The notes: generated from the letters alone by a model not told the origin. A stretch of DNA of 64,000 nt from CAYUYV01 sp964522525 (GCA_964522525.1 CAZFWG010000018.1:1-64000); one strand, 5' to 3'; shown: positions 35,998 through 44,777, numbered from the stretch's first letter. Program-made: numbers and translations.

Positions 35998-37272
35998 ATG
36001 ATATCGCTTCCTCGCTTGGCTCGTTTTTGGCGCCTCCGGAACACAAAAACGACCCCGCCATCCGCGCCACCCCCCGCGGACACGGATCCGGATCCGTTTC
36101 CGAAGATCGACTGCTGCACACTGATCAACTATCTGCCCGATGCGGTCTTCCTCGTGGACCGGACAACGGCGACCATCACCTATGCCTCCCCGCCGGCGCA
36201 CCAGCTTTATCCCGAATTGCGCGCGACCGACCAGGGTGCTGATCTGCCGGAGGATCCGATCGGCCTTGGCATCGATCGGCTGTGCGACGACAGCACGCCC
36301 CTTGTTCCCCACATATCGCCGGATGCCGACCTGCCCTGGAAGGGCCTCGTCAATTGGGGGCCGGAACGCCTTCATGTGCGCTTTGTGGCCCTTGACGCGT
36401 CCGTGGTCATGATGACGCTGCGCCATATCACGGTATCGGCCAATCGCATTGACGATCTTGAGGTGGGAGCGGCAAGCGCCGTATCCGAATTGTTCCTGGC
36501 CACCCAGTCCCTGGGGATCATCGCCCGCAACATGCGCGAGACCGTCGAGCGCACCGACGATCAGACCCAGACCATCCAACTCCAGATCGAGGATCTGCAT
36601 GGCACGGCCGACACCATGGCCAGCCGGTCGGAAGAGAGCGCCACGACCATCGCCCAGCTCGGCGGCGAGGTCTCCGGTGTGGCGCACAAGGCCCAAGGGG
36701 CGGTGCGGACGGCGGAAACCGCCCGCGACACCATCACGCAACTGGCCCAGGCCTCCGAACGCATCGGCGCGATCATGACCCTGATCCAGGATGTGGCCGA
36801 ACAGACCAATCTGCTGGCGCTCAACGCGACCATCGAGGCCGCGCGGGCGGGCGAAGCCGGGCGCGGTTTTGCCGTCGTGGCGACGGAGGTGAAGGCGCTG
36901 GCCACCCAGACCGCCAAGGCGACCGAGGAGATCTCCGGTCAGATCGACAATATTCAAGGCACGACCAAAGACGCGGTGTCGGGGATTGCCAAGATCGTGG
37001 CGGCCATTTCAGAGATATCCGGCACGGCCAACGGCGTGGCCCACTCCATGACCGCCCAGGAACAGGTCACCAAGGACCTGAAGGACGACACCCACCTGAT
37101 CTCCGACCGGCTGTCGATCATCGCCGAGGCGGCGAAATCCCTGTCGGAGATCGTGGTGAATTCAGAAGACGGCGCGGCCGAAGTGGACCGAGCCATGGCC
37201 GCGGTATCGCGCCAGGCCGAACAGGTGGAAACGCGCATTGATTCCCTGATCGGGGCCTCGCGCACGGCCTGA
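35998..37272 (+). CDS. Soluble PAS-domain methyl-accepting chemotaxis-type signalling protein
   Basis: 424 residues from ATG 35998; the upstream frame (from TTG 35857) would translate the hairpin region and is unlikely. No membrane segment, so cytoplasmic. Residues ~42-145 look PAS-like (NYLPDAVFLVDRTTATITYA), after a Pro/Asp-rich N terminus. Residues ~200-420 form the MCP signalling hairpin with tip EQTNLLALNATIEAARAGE (268-286), which binds CheA/CheW. No cheA, cheW or flagellar genes are in this window. Possible ligand: a small molecule or redox cofactor in the PAS fold, unknown. Start codon is uncertain because the SD is weak. Confidence 0.88.
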   Translation: MISLPRLARFWRLRNTKTTPPSAPPPADTDPDPFPKIDCCTLINYLPDAVFLVDRTTATITYASPPAHQLYPELRATDQGADLPEDPIGLGIDRLCDDSTPLVPHISPDADLPWKGLVNWGPERLHVRFVALDASVVMMTLRHITVSANRIDDLEVGAASAVSELFLATQSLGIIARNMRETVERTDDQTQTIQLQIEDLHGTADTMASRSEESATTIAQLGGEVSGVAHKAQGAVRTAETARDTITQLAQASERIGAIMTLIQDVAEQTNLLALNATIEAARAGEAGRGFAVVATEVKALATQTAKATEEISGQIDNIQGTTKDAVSGIAKIVAAISEISGTANGVAHSMTAQEQVTKDLKDDTHLISDRLSIIAEAAKSLSEIVVNSEDGAAEVDRAMAAVSRQAEQVETRIDSLIGASRTA

Positions 37273-37317
37273 CCAAACAGCCTGATCGCACAGTCTGATC
37301 ACACAGTGGGGACCGGT

Positions 37318-38160
37318 TTAAGATCCTTCCGTGCCGGCCGTGTCCCAAACCATGGGCGCCGTGGGCTGGAGCCGGCCCCCAAGCCGCAGGGGCGACACAT
37401 GGACCGCAAGCCCCGTCTCCGGATCCGTTTCGACCATCACGCCACACACGGTCACGGGTCCCTCCGCCGGCACGAAACGGCTCGAGGGTAGTTTCTGCAC
37501 GAACCGATTGATGGGCTCGTGCTTGTCCATGCCGATCACGGAATCATAGCTCGCGCACATCCCCGCATCGGTCTGATAGGCCGTGCCCTGGGGCAGGATC
37601 TGGGTATCGGCCGTGGGCACATGGGAATGGGTGCCGACGACAAGGCTGACCCGTCCGTCCAGGAAATGACCCATGGCCATCTTCTCGGACGTGGCCTCCG
37701 CGTGGAGGTCAACCACGATGGCGTCCGCTTCCCGGCCGAGCTGGCAGGCCTCGATCTCCTGTTCGACAATGCGGAAGGGATCGTCGAGGGGATCCATGAA
37801 GATCCGTCCCATGACATTAACGACCAGGACGCGCCGTCCGTCGCCGGTCTCGAACAGGCCGGACCCGCGGCCCGGCGTCCCGGGCGGGAAATTCGCCGGC
37901 CGGATCAGACGCTCCTGGCGGTCGATGAAGGTCAGGGCCTCGCGCTGGTCCCAGACATGGTTGCCCGTCGTGATGACATCGACGCCCGCATCGAGCAGAT
38001 CATCACAGATCTTCTCCGTGATCCCGAATCCGTGGGCGGCGTTTTCACCATTGACGATGACGAAGTCGAGGGCATGGCGGGCCTTCAGATCCGGAACATG
38101 GGTCACCACCGCTTCCCGTCCGCCCCGCCCTACAATGTCGCCCAGAAACAAAATACGCAC
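37318..38160 (-). CDS. YmdB-like metallophosphoesterase (TIGR00282 family, 2',3'-cyclic-nucleotide phosphodiesterase-like)
   Basis: 280 residues. Calcineurin-like fold with the metal ligands in order: MRILFLGDIVGRGGR (Asp8), IVNGENAAHGFG (Glu/Asn), TTGNHVWDQ (Asn/His), and VVGTHSHVPTADTQILP (His pair); TAYQTDAGMCASYDSVIGM follows. Bacillus YmdB hydrolyses 2',3'-cAMP and affects motility and biofilm; the alphaproteobacterial role is not established. Minus-strand gene just downstream of fau (36 bp), consistent with the conserved zapA-6S-fau-ymdB order. Convergent with the MCP gene. Confidence 0.93.
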   Translation of the reverse strand: MRILFLGDIVGRGGREAVVTHVPDLKARHALDFVIVNGENAAHGFGITEKICDDLLDAGVDVITTGNHVWDQREALTFIDRQERLIRPANFPPGTPGRGSGLFETGDGRRVLVVNVMGRIFMDPLDDPFRIVEQEIEACQLGREADAIVVDLHAEATSEKMAMGHFLDGRVSLVVGTHSHVPTADTQILPQGTAYQTDAGMCASYDSVIGMDKHEPINRFVQKLPSSRFVPAEGPVTVCGVMVETDPETGLAVHVSPLRLGGRLQPTAPMVWDTAGTEGS

Positions 38161-38196
38161 GTCTTGACCTTCCTCCTGGCCGCCCGAACGCTCGGG

Positions 38197-38811
38197 TCAT
38201 GGCCCCGGCTGACACTCGATCCGCTCCATTTCCGTGACCACCCATTCCAGAGCCACGTCATGGGGCTCGCTCGGCACCAAGGCCATTTCCTGGCCTCCAT
38301 AGGCGAGGCCCACCGTGACGATGGAACGGACCCGACGCAAGGCTTCCAGGGTGCGGTCATAATGGCCCATGCCATAGCCCAGACGCATGCCCCGCCGGTC
38401 AAAGGCCAGGAGCGGCACGAGAACGAGGTCGGGGACAACGGTCCGGGTCCCGTCGGACGCGGGCACGGCGGTGCCGAAGGCATGGGGCACCATGTCGACC
38501 TCCGGCGCCCAGGCCTGAAAGCTGAGGGTCCGCGTCGCCTCGTCAATCACCGGGAGGCTGAGCACCATCCCCCGGTCATGCAGGACCGTCATGAGCGGGC
38601 GCGGATCGATCTCATCGCGGATCGGCCAGTATCCAGCCGCCACGCGCCCTTCATGAACCCCCGGGATGGGGTCGGGACCCTCCTCGCCGGCCCTGAAAAA
38701 CTGGTCGGCAAGGGCCGCGCCGGCCCAGGCACCCCGCTCCGCATGGACCGCGGCACGGGCGGCTTTGGCGGCGGACCGGGCAGCCTTTTTGTCGGGCGCG
38801 GGGGTGTTCAT
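38197..38811 (-). CDS. fau: 5-formyltetrahydrofolate cyclo-ligase
   Basis: 204 residues from ATG 38811 (GTG 38835 is an alternative; neither has a strong SD). Converts 5-formyl-THF to 5,10-methenyl-THF with ATP in the cytosol. Motifs: basic N-terminal helix DKKAARSAAKAARAAV for ATP phosphate binding, VAAGYWPIRDEIDPRPLM, DLVLVPLLAFDRRGMRLGYGMGHYDRTL (the family signature) and VGLAYGGQEM. Lies directly downstream of 6S RNA, the arrangement seen in many Proteobacteria, and may be produced by readthrough of the 6S transcript. Confidence 0.95.
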   Translation of the reverse strand: MNTPAPDKKAARSAAKAARAAVHAERGAWAGAALADQFFRAGEEGPDPIPGVHEGRVAAGYWPIRDEIDPRPLMTVLHDRGMVLSLPVIDEATRTLSFQAWAPEVDMVPHAFGTAVPASDGTRTVVPDLVLVPLLAFDRRGMRLGYGMGHYDRTLEALRRVRSIVTVGLAYGGQEMALVPSEPHDVALEWVVTEMERIECQPGP

Positions 38812-38847
38812 GGCAAAGCCCGTCAGGGTTCTCACGGGTTTCGGGAA

Positions 38848-39015
38848 AAGCAGGAAGAGCCGCCTTGGCCGTGGGAGATGGAAACCTCAGCGGCCTGCCA
38901 AAAGCAGGTGGGCGCCGTGTGTCCGGGACCACGGTCCCGGCCAGGGACAGCTCCCTGAGAGGTCGGTATCGGCCCCTGGGAATCGCGCTCCTCACGCACC
39001 AGGCAGCTCCCGAAT
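38848..39015 (-). ncRNA. ssrS: 6S RNA (SsrS)
   Basis: The 255-bp gap between zapA and fau contains, on the minus strand, blocks typical of alphaproteobacterial 6S RNA: GGGAGCTGTCCCTGGCCGG, then ACCTGCTTTTGGCAGG and GAGGTTTCCATCTCCCACGG, with a terminal stem CCGGGACC/GGTCCCGG-like pairing. A closing stem pairs GGGAGCTGCC at the 5' end (39005-39012 area) with GGCGGCTCTTCC near the 3' end (~38855-38866). 6S RNA mimics an open promoter and sequesters sigma-70 RNA polymerase in stationary phase. Ends are estimated to within about 10 bases. A -10-like TACATA (39026-39021) sits about 7 bases before the predicted 5' end. Confidence 0.87.
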
Positions 39016-39066
39016 GCAACTATGTAAGGGGTCTCGTTAAAATGAACAGAGGCCCGTCTCTCAAAC

Positions 39067-39504
39067 TCACTGTTTTTGCGCCCCGGCCCCGTTCTGGGAC
39101 GCAGGGGCCTTTTCAGGGGTCAGATTGCCCGCCGTTTCCTTGTCGATCTCGGCATTGACCCGGGCAATGATCCCTTCAAGCCGCGTGGCCGCGCCATTGA
39201 GCGCCCGCGCCACCTGTCGCTCGGCCTCCTCCTGGCGCTCCACCGTATCGCCGCGCCTCTCCTTAAGGGCCGTGATCTCACTTTCCAAATGGTTGAGCCG
39301 CTCCACGGCGGACGACAATTCATCGGCGACCATGAGGCCCGCCATCAGGAAAAGGTGGAGGTCCCCGGCGCTGCCCATCGACCGGCCGAGATCCTGCACA
39401 TGGTGATCGAAATAGCGCACGAGGGAGCGCAGATGGGCTTCCTCCCCCTCATCGCAGGCCAGCGTGAATGATTGTCCGTTGACGGAAACAGAGATATTCG
39501 GCAC
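39067..39504 (-). CDS. zapA: Cell-division protein ZapA
   Basis: 145 residues from GTG 39504. Cytosolic tetramer that bundles FtsZ filaments at the division site. N-terminal ZapA fold (ISVSVNGQSFTLACDEGEEAHLRSL split over residues 4-28), then the dimerisation helix (FLMAGLMVADELSSAVERLN) and a long coiled coil (LESEITALKERRGDTVERQ). About 35 residues longer than E. coli ZapA owing to a flexible C-terminal tail. Follows a DUF4164-like gene (39564-39848) and precedes 6S RNA. Confidence 0.93.
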   Translation of the reverse strand: MPNISVSVNGQSFTLACDEGEEAHLRSLVRYFDHHVQDLGRSMGSAGDLHLFLMAGLMVADELSSAVERLNHLESEITALKERRGDTVERQEEAERQVARALNGAATRLEGIIARVNAEIDKETAGNLTPEKAPASQNGAGAQKQ

Positions 39505-39563
39505 GCGCTTTTCACTCGCTTGTTGGGATCAGTCTCGACTCGGCCGCAGGACCGTGGTGCGGC

Positions 39564-39848
39564 TCAGTCTTCAAGGATGTAGCGGATCTCGGAGACGGCG
39601 GTGTCGACCTTGTCGAACATCCGATCGGTAAAGGCCTCCAGAAGCGCCGCCTCGGCACGCATGGTGCCAAGCTCGCTCTCGAGCCGCCGGCGGTCCTCCT
39701 TCAACCCCTGGATCTCGGCCGTCAGCGCCGCGTCCGGCGTCTTCGGCACGGCCAGGGCCTTGTCCAATGTGGCTTCCAAACTGGCCACGGTCGCGTCAAA
39801 CCGGTTCAACGCTGTCTGAAGATCGCTCACGGATGCCGCCTCCGCCAT
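39564..39848 (-). CDS. Small coiled-coil protein (DUF4164-like) upstream of zapA
   Basis: 94 residues, almost entirely predicted coiled coil: LQTALNRFDATVASLEATLDKAL, then EIQGLKEDRRRLESELGTM, ending MFDKVDTAVSEIRYILED. No catalytic motif, signal peptide or membrane segment. A gene of this type commonly precedes zapA in Alphaproteobacteria, and by analogy with ZapB a structural role at the divisome is possible. Function unproven. Confidence 0.8.
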   Translation of the reverse strand: MAEAASVSDLQTALNRFDATVASLEATLDKALAVPKTPDAALTAEIQGLKEDRRRLESELGTMRAEAALLEAFTDRMFDKVDTAVSEIRYILED

Positions 39849-40178
39849 GGTGGTCCAACCTTGGTCCTTGATAACACAAGCACGCGGGCGGGGCAGCAGG
39901 AGGCCGGATTACTCCTTCGGTCGCCTCCGCAGCCCGCATAACGGCCCGAGATGGGGGTTCCCCGCCATGCGCCCGGACGGGATTGCCCATTGCATCCCTC
40001 GCCGATGGGCCTAAGTTGGCGGCTTCGCGGCGGTATCATCCCGGGATTTGGCCCAAAGGCGTGGCCAAGGATCTGGCTTTTGGCGTGGGGCGATCGCCGT
40101 TTCGCAGCCTGTCCAGTTGGTGTAGGTCAAGGGCATCCTTTGCGCTTGACCGCTGTCGCTATGGAGTTTGCACACACG
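39849..40178. other. Divergent intergenic region upstream of transketolase
   Basis: 330 bp between the minus-strand DUF4164-like gene and tkt. It must hold the promoter of the tkt-gap-pgk-fba operon, but no -35/-10 pair stands out: TTGACC at 40147-40152 would place the start inside tkt. No hairpin, repeat or gene was identified. Confidence 0.3.
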
Positions 40179-42236
40179 ATGAGCACCGTTTCTCCCGCCG
40201 CTGGCGCGGTTTCCGCCCGGTCCATGGCCAATGCCATTCGTTTTCTGTCCATGGACGCCGTGGAACAGGCCAAGAGCGGCCATCCGGGCATGCCCATGGG
40301 CATGGCCGATGTCGCCACCGTGCTCTTCACCCGTTTTGCCCGCCTTGACCCGGCGGATCCGACCTGGCCGAACCGGGACCGGGTGGTCTTGTCGGCCGGC
40401 CACGGCTCCATGCTCCTTTATTCGGTGTTCCATCTCCTGGGCTTCGAGGCCTATGGCGTTGAAGAGCTGCGCAATTTCCGTCAACTCGAAAGCCGCACGC
40501 CGGGTCACCCGGAGCACGGCCACTGCCCCGGCGTGGAGACCACCACGGGTCCCCTCGGTCAGGGTTTCGCGACAGCCGTCGGCATGGCCATGGCGGAGCG
40601 CATGATGGCGGCCCATTTCGGCGCCCAGCTCATCAATCACAAAGTCTATGTCATCGCGAGCGACGGGGATCTCATGGAAGGGATCTCCCACGAGGCCGCG
40701 GCCCTTGCCGGTCATCTGAAGCTCAGCAAGCTGATTGTCCTGTTTGACGATAACCAGATTTCCATCGACGGCCCCTTGAACCTGTCCGACACGGTCGATC
40801 AGGTGGCCCGGTTCCAGGCCTATGGCTGGCATGCCGAGCGGGTCGACGGCCATGATCAGGAAGCCGTGGCGGCCGCCATCGAGCGCGCCGACCGGTCCGA
40901 TCGCCCCACGCTCATTGCCTGCCGCACGCGGATCGGTTTCGGCGCCCCCACCAAGGAAGGCAGTGCGGCAAGTCACGGCGCCGCCCTGGGCGAGGAAGAA
41001 GTGGCCGGCGCCCGCAAGGCCCTGGATTGGCCCCATGCCCCCTTCGAGGTTCCCGCCGATATTCTCGACGCCTGGCGCGCGGCGGGACGGCGCGGCAGCG
41101 AAACCCATGCCGCCTGGAAGAAGGTTCACGATGCCCTCGATCCAGAGGTCGCCGGGGAATTCAGCCGCAGGCTGACGGGAACGGTTCCCTTGCGGGCCCT
41201 TGCCGATCTCACCACGTTGAAACAGGAGATGGCGAAAGCCGGCAAGGCGCTCGCCACACGGAAGGCCTCGGGCCAGGCGCTCGAGACGGCAACGGCCGGC
41301 ATCCCGGAACTCATCGGCGGTTCGGCGGATCTGACGGGGTCGAACAATACCAAGACATCCGCCCTTGATGTGTTCAGCGCGGACAATCCCAAGGGACGTT
41401 TCGTCCATTGGGGGGTGCGCGAACATGCCATGACGGCGGCCATGAACGGTATGGCCCTGTCCGGCGGCATTCGCCCCTATTCCGGCACCTTTCTGGTGTT
41501 TTCGGACTATTGCCGGCCTTCCTTGCGGCTGGCGGCGCTCATGGGCATCCCGGCGCTCTATGTTTTCACCCATGACTCGATCGGTGTCGGCGAGGACGGT
41601 CCCACGCACCAGCCCGTGGAACATCTGGCCGCCCTGCGGGCCATCCCCAATCTCCATGTCTTTCGTCCGGCGGACGCGGTCGAAACCGTGGAGTGCTGGC
41701 AGGCCGCGCTCGCCATCAACAACGGCCCGAGCCTGTTGGCCCTCACCCGTCAAGACGTGCCCCTGCTGCGCCAGTCTCCGGATGCGGACAACCTTTGCGC
41801 TAAAGGCGGCTATGAGCTTCTCCCTGCGCCAAAGGGAGACGCCCGCGTGACCTTTATCGGCACGGGCTCGGAAGTTCACCTGGCGGTCGAAGCGCGGGCA
41901 CGGCTCGCCGAACGGGGTATCGGCGCGCGGGTCGTGTCGATGCCGTGTTGGGAGTTGTTCGACGGTCAGGATCCAGCCTACAAAGAAAAGGTGCTGGGGC
42001 CGGGGACGGTGCGGGTTGGCGTCGAGGCGGCTTTGGGCTTTGGTTGGGATCGCTATCTCGGCCCGGACGGGGTTTTCGTTGGGATGAACGGATTTGGCGC
42101 AAGCGCGCCGCATCAACATCTTTACGAGCATTTCAACATTACCGCCGATGCCTTGGTGGCGGCGGCCGAATCGCGTCTCGACCGTCGGCCGTCGGCCCGC
42201 CCGGATCGCGCGCCGGCGCCTGCCCTGGGACGTTAG
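40179..42236 (+). CDS. tkt: Transketolase
   Basis: 685 residues from ATG 40179 (MSTVSPAAGAV); ATG 40161 adds six residues, and neither has a strong SD. Thiamine-diphosphate enzyme transferring two-carbon units in the pentose phosphate pathway or Calvin cycle. N-terminal MANAIRFLSMDAVEQAKSGHPG, ThDP motif GDGDLMEGISHEAAALAGHL-type (GDLMEGIS... NQISIDG), GPLGQGFATAVGMA, the pyrimidine-domain signature RFVHWGVREHAM, and DSIGVGEDGPTHQPVEH. First gene of a glycolytic operon with gap, pgk, fba and thiE. Confidence 0.96.
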   Translation: MSTVSPAAGAVSARSMANAIRFLSMDAVEQAKSGHPGMPMGMADVATVLFTRFARLDPADPTWPNRDRVVLSAGHGSMLLYSVFHLLGFEAYGVEELRNFRQLESRTPGHPEHGHCPGVETTTGPLGQGFATAVGMAMAERMMAAHFGAQLINHKVYVIASDGDLMEGISHEAAALAGHLKLSKLIVLFDDNQISIDGPLNLSDTVDQVARFQAYGWHAERVDGHDQEAVAAAIERADRSDRPTLIACRTRIGFGAPTKEGSAASHGAALGEEEVAGARKALDWPHAPFEVPADILDAWRAAGRRGSETHAAWKKVHDALDPEVAGEFSRRLTGTVPLRALADLTTLKQEMAKAGKALATRKASGQALETATAGIPELIGGSADLTGSNNTKTSALDVFSADNPKGRFVHWGVREHAMTAAMNGMALSGGIRPYSGTFLVFSDYCRPSLRLAALMGIPALYVFTHDSIGVGEDGPTHQPVEHLAALRAIPNLHVFRPADAVETVECWQAALAINNGPSLLALTRQDVPLLRQSPDADNLCAKGGYELLPAPKGDARVTFIGTGSEVHLAVEARARLAERGIGARVVSMPCWELFDGQDPAYKEKVLGPGTVRVGVEAALGFGWDRYLGPDGVFVGMNGFGASAPHQHLYEHFNITADALVAAAESRLDRRPSARPDRAPAPALGR

Positions 42237-42265
42237 GGTCGCGAGGGCACCAAGCCTGGTGAACC

Positions 42266-42291
42266 GATCTGGCGCGCCGATCTGGCGCGCC
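42266..42291 (+). repeat. Tandem duplication of a 13-mer between tkt and gap
   Basis: GATCTGGCGCGCC occurs twice head to tail (42266-42278, 42279-42291) in the 187-bp tkt-gap spacer. Each unit contains the palindrome GGCGCGCC. Probably a slippage duplication; a protein or RNA role is not evident. Confidence 0.8.
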
Positions 42292-42423
42292 TGGGCGCAG
42301 AGCGGAGACAATGACTGGCACGTCCCTTGATCTTGAGGGAAGGGCCGGGACGGAATGGATAAGACGTCGGGCCTGCCGAACGAGAAACGGTAGCCCTTCA
42401 ACCCGTTGGGAAGGAGAAAAGCC

Positions 42424-43434
42424 ATGGCAGTTCGTGTTGCAATCAACGGATTTGGACGCATCGGTCGATTGGTGCTGCGCGGGATCTTGGAAAGCGGGCG
42501 CACCGATATCGAAGTGGTCGCGATCAATGATCTGGGCTCGGTCGAAACCAATGCCCATCTGCTGCAATTCGACTCCGTCCACGGCCGCATGCCCGGTCAT
42601 GTGACGGTCGACGGCGATACGATCCATGTGGGACGCAACCCCATCAAGGTCACGGCCGTGCGCAATCCGGAAGAACTGCCCTGGGGCGCCCTGGGCGTCG
42701 ATGTGGCACTTGAGTGCACCGGGCTTTTCACGGAGCGGGAAAAGGCCGAGGCCCATCTGCGCGCAGGCGCCAAGAAAGTGCTGGTTTCCGCCCCCGCCAA
42801 GGGGGCCGACCTGACGGTCGTCTACGGCGTCAATGACGACCGTATCGAGCCCGGCCACACGGTCCTGTCCAATGCTTCGTGCACCACCAATTGCCTCGCT
42901 CCCGTCGCCCATGTGTTGAACCAGGCGATCGGCATCGAGCAGGGCTACATGACCACGATCCACGCCTATACGGGCGACCAGCGCGTGCTCGACGCCCTGC
43001 ATGGCGATCTGCGCCGGGCCCGCTCTGCCGGTCAGTCCATGATCCCGACCTCGACGGGTGCCGCCCGGGCCGTCGGCCTCGTGCTGCCGGAACTGGCGGG
43101 CAAGCTCGACGGTACGGCGATCCGTGTACCGACGCCCAATGTTTCCATGATCGACCTCGTGTTCACGCCGACGCGCGCGACAACGGTCGAGGAAGTCAAC
43201 AACGCCGTTGTGGCGGCCTCCCAGACCAACCGTCTGCAAGGCGTGCTTGGCGTCAACAACCTTCCGCTGGTGTCGATCGACTTCAATCATGATCCCCATT
43301 CCTCCACTTTCGATCTGACCCAGACCCAGGTGATGGAAGGCAGGCTTGTCCGTGTCCTGAGCTGGTACGACAATGAATGGGGCTTCTCGAACCGCATGGC
43401 GGACACCGCAGTGGCGATCGGCCGGCATCTCTGA
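42424..43434 (+). CDS. gap: Glyceraldehyde-3-phosphate dehydrogenase, type I
   Basis: 336 residues from ATG 42424, with AAGGAG 7 bases upstream. Phosphorylating GAPDH of glycolysis and gluconeogenesis. Rossmann motif INGFGRIGR (8-16), catalytic Cys153 in NASCTTNCLAPV, the catalytic His region (MTTIHAYTGDQ), and SWYDNEWGFSNRM at the C-terminus. The cofactor loop reads AINDLGSVE; the Asp favours NAD use. Second gene of the operon, separated from tkt by 187 bp and from pgk by a strong hairpin. Confidence 0.97.
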   Translation: MAVRVAINGFGRIGRLVLRGILESGRTDIEVVAINDLGSVETNAHLLQFDSVHGRMPGHVTVDGDTIHVGRNPIKVTAVRNPEELPWGALGVDVALECTGLFTEREKAEAHLRAGAKKVLVSAPAKGADLTVVYGVNDDRIEPGHTVLSNASCTTNCLAPVAHVLNQAIGIEQGYMTTIHAYTGDQRVLDALHGDLRRARSAGQSMIPTSTGAARAVGLVLPELAGKLDGTAIRVPTPNVSMIDLVFTPTRATTVEEVNNAVVAASQTNRLQGVLGVNNLPLVSIDFNHDPHSSTFDLTQTQVMEGRLVRVLSWYDNEWGFSNRMADTAVAIGRHL

Positions 43435-43460
43435 GACAGTAGCGTTGATGAAATGGGGCG

Positions 43461-43489
43461 CTCGGCTCCGGTGCCATGCCGGAGCCGAG
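43461..43489 (+). repeat. 11-bp perfect hairpin between gap and pgk
   Basis: Arms CTCGGCTCCGG (43461-43471) and CCGGAGCCGAG (43479-43489) with loop TGCCATG, 26 bp after the gap stop. No T-run follows, so rather than a terminator it may be an mRNA 3'-end stabiliser or processing site that sets different gap and pgk levels. Confidence 0.75.
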
Positions 43490-43517
43490 GGTGACAAGGA
43501 CACGGAGGGGTGGTGGC

Positions 43518-44729
43518 ATGAGCAAGCGCTTCAAAACGCTTGATGACCTTGCCGGTATGGCGAATGTCCGGGGAAAGACGGCTCTCGTCCGCCTGGATCT
43601 CAACGTGCCCATGGAAAAAGGCCGGGTGACCGACATCACCCGGATTCAGCGCGCCGCCCCCACCTTGCGTGATCTCTCCGCCATGGGCATGCGCGTCGTG
43701 ATGCTTTCCCATTTCGGTCGGCCCAAGGGCAATGTGGTTCGCGACATGTCGCTCGAACCCGTCATCCAGGCCGTTGCCGATGTCCTCGGACATGCGGTCA
43801 CCTTCGCCCGCGATTGCATAGGCGACGAGGCGCGCAGCGTCGTGCGCACCATGGCCGACGGGGATTTCGCCATCCTCGAGAACACCCGCTTCCATCCGGG
43901 CGAAGAAGCCAATGATCCCGAATTCGCCAGTCATCTCGCCGAACTGGGCGATGTCTTTGTGGCGGACGCCTTTTCCGCCGCGCATCGGGCCCATGCCAGC
44001 ACCGAGGCCGTTGGCCATCTCCTGCCGTCCTATGCGGGACGCTCCATGGAGGCGGAACTCCAGGCCCTGGAGGCCGCGCTTACGGATCCTGAACGGCCGT
44101 TGGTGGCCGTGGTCGGTGGCGCCAAGGTCTCAAGCAAATTCGACCTCCTCGACAATCTGATCGAGAAAGTGGATCAGCTCGTCATCGGCGGCGGCATGGC
44201 CAACACCTTCCTGTTCGCCCAGGGCCATCCGGTCGGGGCGTCCTTGTGCGAACATGATCTTGCGGAGACGGCCCGGGAAATCCTCGCGAATGCCGAGAGC
44301 CGCAACTGCGAGATCATCTTGCCGGAAGACGCGGTCGTGGCCCGGGAATTCAAGGCCGGGGCACCGGCCCGTACCGTGGCCCTCCAGGATGTGGGCCCGA
44401 AGGACATGATCCTGGATGTGGGGGCCGCCAGCCTCGCGCGCATGGCCGTGGCCTTCGAGGCCGCCAAGACCGTGGTGTGGAACGGCCCGATGGGCGCCTT
44501 TGAAATCGCGCCCTTCGACAATGGAACCAACACGGCCGCCCGTCATGTGGCCATGCTGACCCGCGCGCGCCGCGTGACCTCCGTGGCCGGTGGTGGCGAC
44601 ACGGTGGCCGCCCTGAACAAGGCCGGCGCGGCCCAGGATTTTAGCTATATCTCAACGGCCGGCGGTGCCTTTCTCGAATGGCTTGAAGGCAAGACGCTTC
44701 CCGGCGTTGAGGTCTTGTACCGAGCATGA
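43518..44729 (+). CDS. pgk: Phosphoglycerate kinase
   Basis: 403 residues from ATG 43518 (GGAGG about 10 bases upstream). Monomeric cytosolic kinase that makes ATP from 1,3-bisphosphoglycerate. N-terminal substrate residues in VRLDLNVPMEKGRVTD and MLSHFGRPKG, ENTRFHPGEEANDPEF, then the hinge and nucleotide domain: VVGGAKVSSKFDLLDNLI, VIGGGMANTFLFAQG, VWNGPMGAFE and SVAGGGDTVAALNKAG. All conserved basic residues appear present. Third gene of the operon; a GC hairpin follows its stop. Confidence 0.97.
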   Translation: MSKRFKTLDDLAGMANVRGKTALVRLDLNVPMEKGRVTDITRIQRAAPTLRDLSAMGMRVVMLSHFGRPKGNVVRDMSLEPVIQAVADVLGHAVTFARDCIGDEARSVVRTMADGDFAILENTRFHPGEEANDPEFASHLAELGDVFVADAFSAAHRAHASTEAVGHLLPSYAGRSMEAELQALEAALTDPERPLVAVVGGAKVSSKFDLLDNLIEKVDQLVIGGGMANTFLFAQGHPVGASLCEHDLAETAREILANAESRNCEIILPEDAVVAREFKAGAPARTVALQDVGPKDMILDVGAASLARMAVAFEAAKTVVWNGPMGAFEIAPFDNGTNTAARHVAMLTRARRVTSVAGGGDTVAALNKAGAAQDFSYISTAGGAFLEWLEGKTLPGVEVLYRA

Positions 44730-44737
44730 TGCATTTT

Positions 44738-44765
44738 GGCCGGCGGGGGCGCCGGCCTTCTTCTT
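44738..44765 (+). terminator. Hairpin with T-rich tail between pgk and fba (partial terminator or attenuator)
   Basis: Arms GGCCGGCG (44738-44745) and CGCCGGCC (44750-44757), loop GGGG, then TTCTTCTT. It ends immediately before the fba ribosome site AGGAGG, so it might reduce readthrough into fba or shield the mRNA. The T-tract is broken by C residues, so full termination is doubtful. Confidence 0.5.
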
Positions 44766-44777
44766 AGGAGGGCCCTC

